Shown: positions 20,801 to 29,800 of the stretch, piece by piece
How positions within the stretch are numbered: the first letter of the stretch is position 1
How the letters are laid out: each line of letters opens with the position of its first letter
Source of the DNA: Mycetohabitans sp. B8
GTDB taxonomy: Bacteria; Pseudomonadota; Gammaproteobacteria; Burkholderiales; Burkholderiaceae
DNA: 64,000 nt
NCBI RefSeq assembly: GCF_021991875.1
Contig: NZ_JAHLKR010000016.1
Span: forward strand, 434,001 to 498,000
Direction of reading: 5' to 3'
Translations under genes and position numbers: made by a program
Notes under the pieces: model-generated
Databases searched by the model: none
What the model was told of the DNA's origin: nothing
Seen by the model: the letters and a program-made list of their open reading frames with translations, nothing else

Positions 20801-23800
20801 AGCCAGCACCGCGGCCAACTCTTCAGCGGCTGACGTGGCGGTGAAATGACCACGGATCTGCGACAGATCGCCCTCAATGATTAATAGCCGTTCCAGCGCT
20901 GCATTCAGTCCCAGTTGTACTGCGTTGACACCATGGAGCGACTGCATCGGTGCCATCCCGGTCTTGCGGCGAATGTCTGCCCGATCGGCAGCGCTGATCT
21001 GCATGCCACCGTCCCGCCACAGCGGGTAATTGATTGACATCGTATGGCCAAATCGCTGACCCTGCTCCACCCGCCTGTTGCGCAAGCTGGCAAAGTGGTC
21101 CATGAATGCATTGGCCGCCGCGTAGTCAGCCTGCCCCACACTACCCAGCACAGCCGAGCACGATGAAAACAAGACAAAAAAGTCTAGGTAAAGCCGACGG
21201 CACGCCCGATCCAGCAGTTCGGTCCCGATGACCTTGGCCGCAAACACCTCGGCAATGTCCTGGGGGGACTTGCGTGCGAATAGCCGATCCCTATTGACAC
21301 CTGCGCTATGCAGCACGCCATTGAGGCCGCCATGTTTGGCGCAGATTTCATCTATCAACTGCTCCAGCGCTTGGGCATCGGTCAGATCGACCCGGTAGTA
21401 GCTGACTTGGGCGCCGGCGTCGCGCACTTGCTGCAGACGCGCCTGCTGCTGCGGGTCGAGCGCCGAGCGGCCGATCAAAATCAAAGTCGCCTCGCGGCAC
21501 TGTGTAGCGATCGCGTTAGCAAAGATCAGCCCCAGACCACCCGCGCCGCCGGTAATCAGGTAGACGCCCCGATCTTTCCAGGCTGCCGTCTCGCCATGCC
21601 TGTTTATCGGTTGGCCCGCCGTGACATCATCAGCCAGCTCCTGCCATTGCAGCTCCAGGTGGCCACCATCAGCGCCGCTTCGTTGCAATACCGAACTGCC
21701 GCTGCGGTGTGTCTCAGAGAGTATCGCCGTTAGCTCACTCAGCTGTAATGCTGGCAATGGCTGGCCAGCCTCAACCTCGACCAACAGGCAACGCGCGCTG
21801 AGTGTGGGCTGCTCCAGGCAAGCCGTTTTCAGTAGGCCATCGAGACCCGCGTAAAGCAAACTGTCCGGCTCGTGCTCGGCAATGACCAATTCGATGTGCA
21901 CTCGGCCACTGAGCTTTTGTAGACGCTGTAACAGTGCAATCGCCAACTCCTGGTAACGTGCTGCCGGCGTGCTCTTGTTAGAAGCCAGGACCTCACAGCT
22001 GAGCGCACCTCCTGCAGCGGTAGACAAGGATTGCCATTGCGCCACCTGTTCACTGCTGAATCCGACCAAAAACAGCAAACACTGGTCAGCTCCATCATCC
22101 CCGTTTCCGCCGACAGGCTCCTGCCAAACAGGCCGTGCGACGAACAAACCCGTAGCAGACTGCGGCAGATCTGCGCCCGTTGATTCACTCATTGCAGTCG
22201 GCGCTTCACTCACGTTCTGCGCAGCGATGACCGAGCGCGCAGTTTGGTCGACCCAGTAACGCTCCTTGGCAAACTGGTAACTCGGCAGGTTCAGACGCCT
22301 CGCCGATCCGGCCGGCCACCGCGTCGCCCAGTCGATCTCGGCTCCGCCGACCCATTCGGTGGCCAATCGCCCAGCATCGTCAGCCAACGCTACTGGCAAA
22401 TCGCCGTTGGCCAGCCGTGCCAGTTGGGCTTGCAGTTCTGAAAAACTGTCGGCCACCACCGCCGCCCGCACCCGCATCGGCTCTCTAGCAGTCTGTAAAG
22501 TAAAGGCTATATTGGCCAGCAGCCCCTGCTGCGACGATGCGTTTTTGTCCAGCCAACGCGCCAGCGCTCGGGCATTGTCCTGCAAGCTTTCAGCGGTTTT
22601 GGCTGACAATGGGAAAATCCGGCTAACTGTCGGGGGCGCCGGGCACGGGTCAACGGCTTGTCTCGCTTGGTATTCACCGATGACCAAGTGGGCGTTGGTG
22701 CCACTATGGCCAAAAGCGTTCAGCGCCGACAGCAGCCGTTCGCCGCCCGTTGGCTGCCAGTCAATCGCTTGGCGGTTGATATAAAACGGCGAGCCCTCCA
22801 GTTCAATCAACGGGTTGAGCCGTTCAAAGCCGGGCATCGCCGGCAGCTTGCGATGCCGCATCGACAGTAGAATCTTGATTAAGCCGATTACCCCAGCACC
22901 CGCGGCCGCGTGGCCGAGGTGAGCTTTGGCGCTGCCCAACACACAATATCCGTGGGCATCGGTGAACTGACGGAACGCGCGGATCAATGCGTTGGCTTCG
23001 ACCGGATCACCGAGCCGGGTTCCAGTGCCATGGGCCTCGACATAGCTGATCTGCGATGGGTCGATCGCGAACTTACGATAAGTATCGCGGATTAACTCCT
23101 CCTGAGCATCACCGTTTGGCGCAGTAATGCCGTTACTGGCCCCGTCCTGGTTCACCGCCGACGCTTCAATGACACCATAGATCGGATCGCCGTCGGCCTC
23201 GGCATCCTCCAGCCTTTTCAACACCACCATGCCGACACCTTCGGAGATCACCGTGCCGTCGGCTGCCGCGTCGAATGCGTGACATTGGCCGCTGGGGCTA
23301 AGCATGTCGATTGCCGACAGGCTGATCAATCCCCGTTGATCCAGCAGCGCGTACACCCCGCCGGCTAGCGCCATCGTGCTTTCTGCGTGACGCAGGCTTT
23401 CGCAAGCCTGGTGGATCGCCACGGCAGACGAAGAGCAACCGGTGTTGACGACCATCGCCGGCCCTTTCAGGTCGAGGAAGTAAGACAGTCGAGAAGCCAC
23501 GATCGCCTCGGAACCACCCGTAAAGGAGTCGTGGTGATAGCCACCGGGCTCCGCGCCGACGTAGACGCTGATCGCACGACCCGCCAGCGTCATCGGGTTA
23601 TAACCCGCGTCTTCGAGCGCCTTCCAGCTTTCCTGCATCACCAGCCGCTGGTGCGGCGTCATCGACTCCGCTTCGTGAGGCGTGAGGTTGAAAAACAGGG
23701 GATCGAAGCAGTCACGGTTCTTAAGTATCCCTGCCCATTTGCAGTAACTCTTGCCTGGCTGCTTATCGGCACTGTAGGCACGGGGATCGAGATAATGCTC

Positions 23801-26800
23801 CGGCAGCGCTTGCACGCTATTGTGCCCGGCCAGCAAGTTATCCCACAGTTCATCGACATGATCAGCGTCAGGAAACTGTCCGGACATGCCGATCACCGCA
23901 ATCCGCCCGCTAGCGGCCGTGCTCGCCAACGAATGGCCGGTCGGGGCTGCGTCGATCGACGTCGGCCGACCTGCGCCAACTAGCGCGACGGCCATGACCG
24001 GGCTCATCGTCGCTGCCGCGGCAGCGGCTGCCGGTGGCTGTGTCTTCGAGGTGTCGTTGGCGGCTACGGTCGCAGCAGCACGGGCGTCAATCGGTTCAGC
24101 CAGCGCCTGTTTGATTTGCTCGCCATACGTGTTTTGCAAGTAGTCCCGCAGCTTAGCCACCGTGGCCTGCTCAAACAGGATCGCGCTATTGAGCTTGATT
24201 CCCAGTTGTTGACTCAAATGCTTGACAAAGCCCACCCCAAGGATCGAATCCACGCCATAGTCGGAAAACGGCGTGCGTAGCGTGATGCTCTGCGCGTCAG
24301 CCTTAAGCGTGTTGGCCAAAGAATCAATGATCAATTGCTGCAGTTTACCTGCCATATCTTCGCATTGTCCGGCCTTGCTTGCAGGGTGCTCGTTTAACAT
24401 TGAGTCGTTTTCCGATTGGAGCGCCGATGTGGCTGGGGCTGGTTGTCCCATGTCTTGCAGGACTAACCCGTCACTATGGGCGGTGATGATTTGTTGGCCT
24501 AGCGTGGCCCCGTGATTGATCCGCAGACTGACCTGCTTGAAGCCCTCACTGCACAGCAGCTCAGTCCAGCTGTCATCGGCTAATAACGGCGAGCCGGGGA
24601 TCCGCAGTGGTTCGTCTTCGTACAGCCACCAGCCGTCGAGAAGGCCGAAGGTCACGGTCGCCGCTGTGGTCTTGCGGTTCAGCTCGTTTAACGCCAGCAG
24701 GCCACCACCGCGTAGCATTGCCTTGGCGTGGGCTAGCGTGCGGCGCATATTGGCTGTCGCATGCAGCACATTGGTGGCAATGACGATGTCATAACCGACA
24801 GCGGCAGGATTGCTATCGTCAAAAGCTTGGCTGATATCCAGAATCCGGGTCGTGAAGTAACGGTGGTCAGCCGCGAAACAACGCTCGCCATGCTGTAAAA
24901 ACGCGCGGGAGATATCGGTATAACAGTATTCACCGATTTGCCCAGCCAACGGCTGCAGCGCGGGCAGCAGCCTTGCCGTGGAGCCACCCGTGCCAGCGCC
25001 AATTTCAAGGATCCGCACCGGCCGCTGGGGCTCCGCCTCGATCCGGCGGCGCACATCATCGGTCACCACCGCCGCTAATTGATCGTTGAAAAAATCCGAC
25101 AGCGTATTCTGTTTGTAGATCCCTTCGACCTTGGCCATCGAACCATCAGGGAACAATAGATCCGTAGGCTGAATCTGTCCAATAAGAATGTGCGGTAGCT
25201 GTTGCAGGCAATCGTCGATCAAAGCCACCTGAGCGCGACGATCACGGTCTTCCAGGTAGCGATCACGCTGCTCCCGCCACGCAGCCCAGATCGCTGCTCG
25301 GCGCTCTTGGGCAATCTGTACCGCCAGGCCGAAGGCCTCACCCTGCTGCTGTAGATAGCCATGTTCTACCAAGATCGCCAAGCATTCGTGCCACCAGCGA
25401 CGATACCTGTCGCTGATCCCTGCCTGCTGTCGCCAAGCTTCAGCGCTTTGCTGACCTGATGTGGTGAAAATCCCGAGCGTCTGCAACTGGATCAACAGCA
25501 ATACGGCGATCGACTGGTCCAGCATCCGAGGATCAAAGATGTGCTGCAGCCTGGCAAGCTCGGCGGGCTCCAGCTCGACGCTCTGTGCAGGTCGCGCTGG
25601 CACGGCAAGTGGGTCCAGCTTGTACTGCCGCCCCTGCGGCACAGCCATCAACTGACGCACTGCCGTTGAAGCCTTGATACACAACAATCGGGGCAGCGAG
25701 CCGCCGGCCAAGTTGGCGACAAAGCGGCTGAAGCAGGCAAACCCTTCGTCATCGTCAAGCGCATCCATGTGTTGGCTGATCGCCTGCGGTTGCAGCGACG
25801 CGCGCCAGAACCCCCAGTTGATCACGCCGACCGGGAAAGCCGCCGCTGGGCGGATCGCGTCGGCAAAGGCATCGGCAAAAGTGATGCCGCACGCATACGC
25901 CGACAATTTGGCTGCACCGGAGAACGCAAAACCCTGGCCGGAAGAGAAATAACAGAGGAAATCGAGTGGCTGCTCGGCAAACGCCTGATAAAAATGGATG
26001 CTGCCGCGACTCTTAACTTCAAGAATTTGCCTAAATTGCGCTTCCGACGTCTGTTGGATGCTGTTTTCAAAGTCAAAGACCATGCCGGAGAATATGGCGC
26101 CATTGATCCGCCCATAGCGTTGTTTGATCTGCGCCACGGCCTGCTGCAACTGCGACAAATCTGTCGCGTCGGCCTGAATATAGTCGACCCGACCATCGAA
26201 AGGAGCCGCTGTCACACTTTGCTGCACCTCGCGGCTGTCAGCGGCCTTGCGCCCCAGCCAGATCACGCGCGCCTGATAATGCTCGATCAGCTGGCGACTA
26301 ATCACCTGACCGATGACACCGCTGCCACCCAGGATAACGTAGACCCCTTGACGCTTTAGCGCTGAACGGCTGTCACCGTTCACTGGCAAAGCCAATGGTG
26401 TCAACTGTTGAACAAAACGCTCGCCTCGGCTGAGCTTAATCAGCTCTCCCCGCTCTGAAGCGGGTTCAGCAAAGATTTGCGCCAGCAACCGCTGCCGACT
26501 GTCTCGCGTGTCTAACTCCACAGAGCGAATATCCAAGTTGCGAAGTTGCACCCGGTGATCACTCTGGGCCATCGCATAACCCAACCCGGCTATGCCCGCT
26601 CCCAGCGGATTGCCTCCTCGTTGCTCACCGGCAAAAGCGTAACGGTCCAGCGACAACAAGAAACAATCTACCCACGCATCAGCGGCTAAATGGTGCTGCA
26701 ATGCCTTAAACAATCTTAGCAGGGGCAATTCGTTGTGTTGCACGCTATCGGCTAGCATCAGCGGCGTGACGTCGTTCTTGGCTTGCGCGCCAATCACGAT

Positions 26801-29800
26801 AATCTGTGCCACCTTGCCGAGCGCCGCGAGGATCTGCGCAAAACCTTGCGGATCCTTGTAGCCACAACGCCAACGCCCCACCGCTAACTCGGCAGTCGCT
26901 CCCGTACCGCAGTCGATCTGTACCACCGTGCGGCTATCGCGATAATGGTCAGCCAGTGCCTCTAGCAGCAGCCCGGTCGCAGCGCCGCGTTGCTCCGCCG
27001 CCACGAGCACAATCGCTCCAGGGCCTGCCAATGTGGCCTGCTCGGCCGCCGCTTGCGGCTGCCAGCGCGGCAAATAACAGCAATGGGATAAATCGCTGTC
27101 AGCCAGCACTTCACCATCGCGCAACGGCAACGGATCTGCCCCCTGGACTTTGACCCCGCCGTGACACGGGGCAGGATGTGCCAGTCCGGGCATCCAGTAA
27201 CTATTTTTGGCGAACGGATAACCTGGCAGGCTCACTCGCATCGGCGGTCGATCAGCGCGATCAAGATAGAGCCGATTCCAGTCAATTGCGCCGCCACGCA
27301 CCCACAACGCCGCCAATTCGGCTAACTCACGTTGTTCCAACCAACGGTCGATTTGCTTTTGGGACTCAGCGTCGGACCACTGCGCGTCCAGCGCCTCGTC
27401 AAACGGATCGACATGGCCGTGGAACACATCGTCGTTAGGCTCACCAGTGAGCCACCGTGCCAGGCAGCGTCGCAGATCTGGAAGAGCGTCAACGATGAAC
27501 GCTAGCCGCACGTCCATCGCTTCTCGTCCCACTTGTAACGTAAAGGCCAGATCGGCTATCTCAACCTGGTGACCGTCTTCACTGTCAAGATAAGCCTGCA
27601 ATCGGGACACCGACTCAGCTAGGCGCTGTTGATCACGAGCCGACAGCAGGATCAACCAGGGACCGGCTGCGGCGGGCCGTTGATCTACCGCGCCAATATA
27701 TTCCTCGACAATTAACGAGGCGTTAGCACCGCCCGCCCCAAAAGAGGAAATCGCCGCGATCCGCGTGTCGCCGTTGGCTGGCCACGGCGTCAACTGCCGC
27801 TGCACCCGAAATGGCGTACCTTCAAAATGAATTTTTGGATTGAGCTGCTCGGCGTGTAACGACGGCACCAGTTGGCGATGCTTGAATTGCAGCAGCACCT
27901 TGCTTAACCCGGCGATACCCGCTGCGCTTTCACAATGGCCAATATTGCTCTTGACGGAGCCAATGGCACAACCCTGACTGGCCACGCCGTTGCAATTGTC
28001 AAAGGCTCGACTCAAGCCGCTGATCTCAATCGGATCGCCCAGAGCGGTGCCGGTGCCATGGGCCTCAATATAACTAATTCGGCTGGCGTCGATTGCTGAG
28101 CGCGACAGCGCTTTTTCTAACACACGCTGTTGAGCGCCGGCGCTGGGCACGGTATAGCCGTTGGTCTTGCCACCGGCGTTAATCGCGCTGCCACGAATCA
28201 CCCCATAGATTGGGTCACCGTCGGCAATCGCCTTGTCCAGCGGCTTGAGCACCACCGCGCCCACCCCTTCACTATCCACGAAGCCGTCAGCATCACCGCC
28301 AAAGGCACTGCATCGTTCGCCTGGCGACAGCATCATCATCTCGCACAAATTGACGTAGTGGTGCGGATTGACGATCAAGTTAACGCCGCCTGCAATCGCC
28401 ATCTCACAGCTGCCGTTAGCCAGGCTTTCAATCGCCAGATGAATCGCTGTCAGGGATGACGAACAAGCGCTATCGACCACCAAACTCGGTCCCTGTAGAT
28501 TCAGCTGATAGGACACTCGATTGGCAATCGACCAATAGTTGCTCATCGGGTTATAGCTACCGTTCATGACCCCGACAAACACCCCAACTTCACCCTGTCG
28601 ATACAACGTTGCCGGGTTGTAGCCCGCATCTTCGATACTGTGATAGGCCACTTCAAGGAAAAGCCGCTCTTGCGGATCCATCCGTTCAGCTTCGCGGCGG
28701 GAGATTCGGAAAAACGCCGGGTCAAACTGGTCAATGCCCTTCAGAAAGCCACCCCAGCGGGTGTAGATGTGGTCGGCCTTTCCTTTCTCCGGATCAAAAT
28801 AATGGCGCCAATCCCAACGATCCGCCGGAATTTCATCGATCGCGCAATGGCCACCGGCCAGGTTACGCCAAAATGCAGTCATCGACTCTGCACCAGGATA
28901 ACGGCCGTCGAGACCGATAATAGCGATCGTATTCTTGCCGGCCTGCCCAATAAAGTCGTCCGTCGCCGGAGCGCGATCGGTGTTTGGCGTGCCATTGACC
29001 TCCAACGCCGGCTGGGCATTGGCCTGCGGCACGAGCTGTACAACGGTTGCGGACCCCTTGTTCGGTTCAACGTTAGGCTGTTCCAACAAAGCTTTAAGCT
29101 CGTCTTCTCGATGCTGAATAAAATACTCAGTCAGCGCCGCCAGAGTCGGCATTTCAAAGAACAACGCACTGTCGATCGCTTTGAATTGCTCATTAAAAGC
29201 GTTGGTCAGTCTGACCACTAGGATCGAGTCTAGCCCGTAGTCCTCCAGCGGACGAGACAAGCTCATTTTGTCTGCCGGAATCTTCAGCGTTGACGCCACC
29301 AGTTCCCGAAGGTAGTCGCTCACCCGCCGCCGCCAATTGCCCGACGCTATGCCATCCTGCGTCGGATTGGAATCGTCATCACGCTTGCTGACGATAGAAG
29401 GCCGCGCGCTCGGTCGCTCCGTCTTTGCGATAGGTTGACGCACGATACCGTCACTCTGAGCAACGATGATTTGCTGGCCTAGGCCGTGGGCCTGTTTGGC
29501 GGGAAACAGAACCGGGCTAAGCCCCTCCTGCTCCAGCACCGCCTGCCAGCCAGCCGGCGACAATCCAGGGCAACCCGGAATACGCAATGCGCGGTCCTGG
29601 TAGAGCCACCAACCTTCTAGCAGGCCAAAGCTCAAGTGGGTGAACAACGACGCTTCACTGATTTCATTGAGCAACAACAACCCACCTTTGCGCAAAGCAG
29701 CCTTGGCGTTGCGCAAAGTCTGGCGGATCTCCGGCGTGGCATGCAGCACATTGGTCGCCACCACCAAATGATAACGATCTGTAGTGATCCCCTGCTCCAT

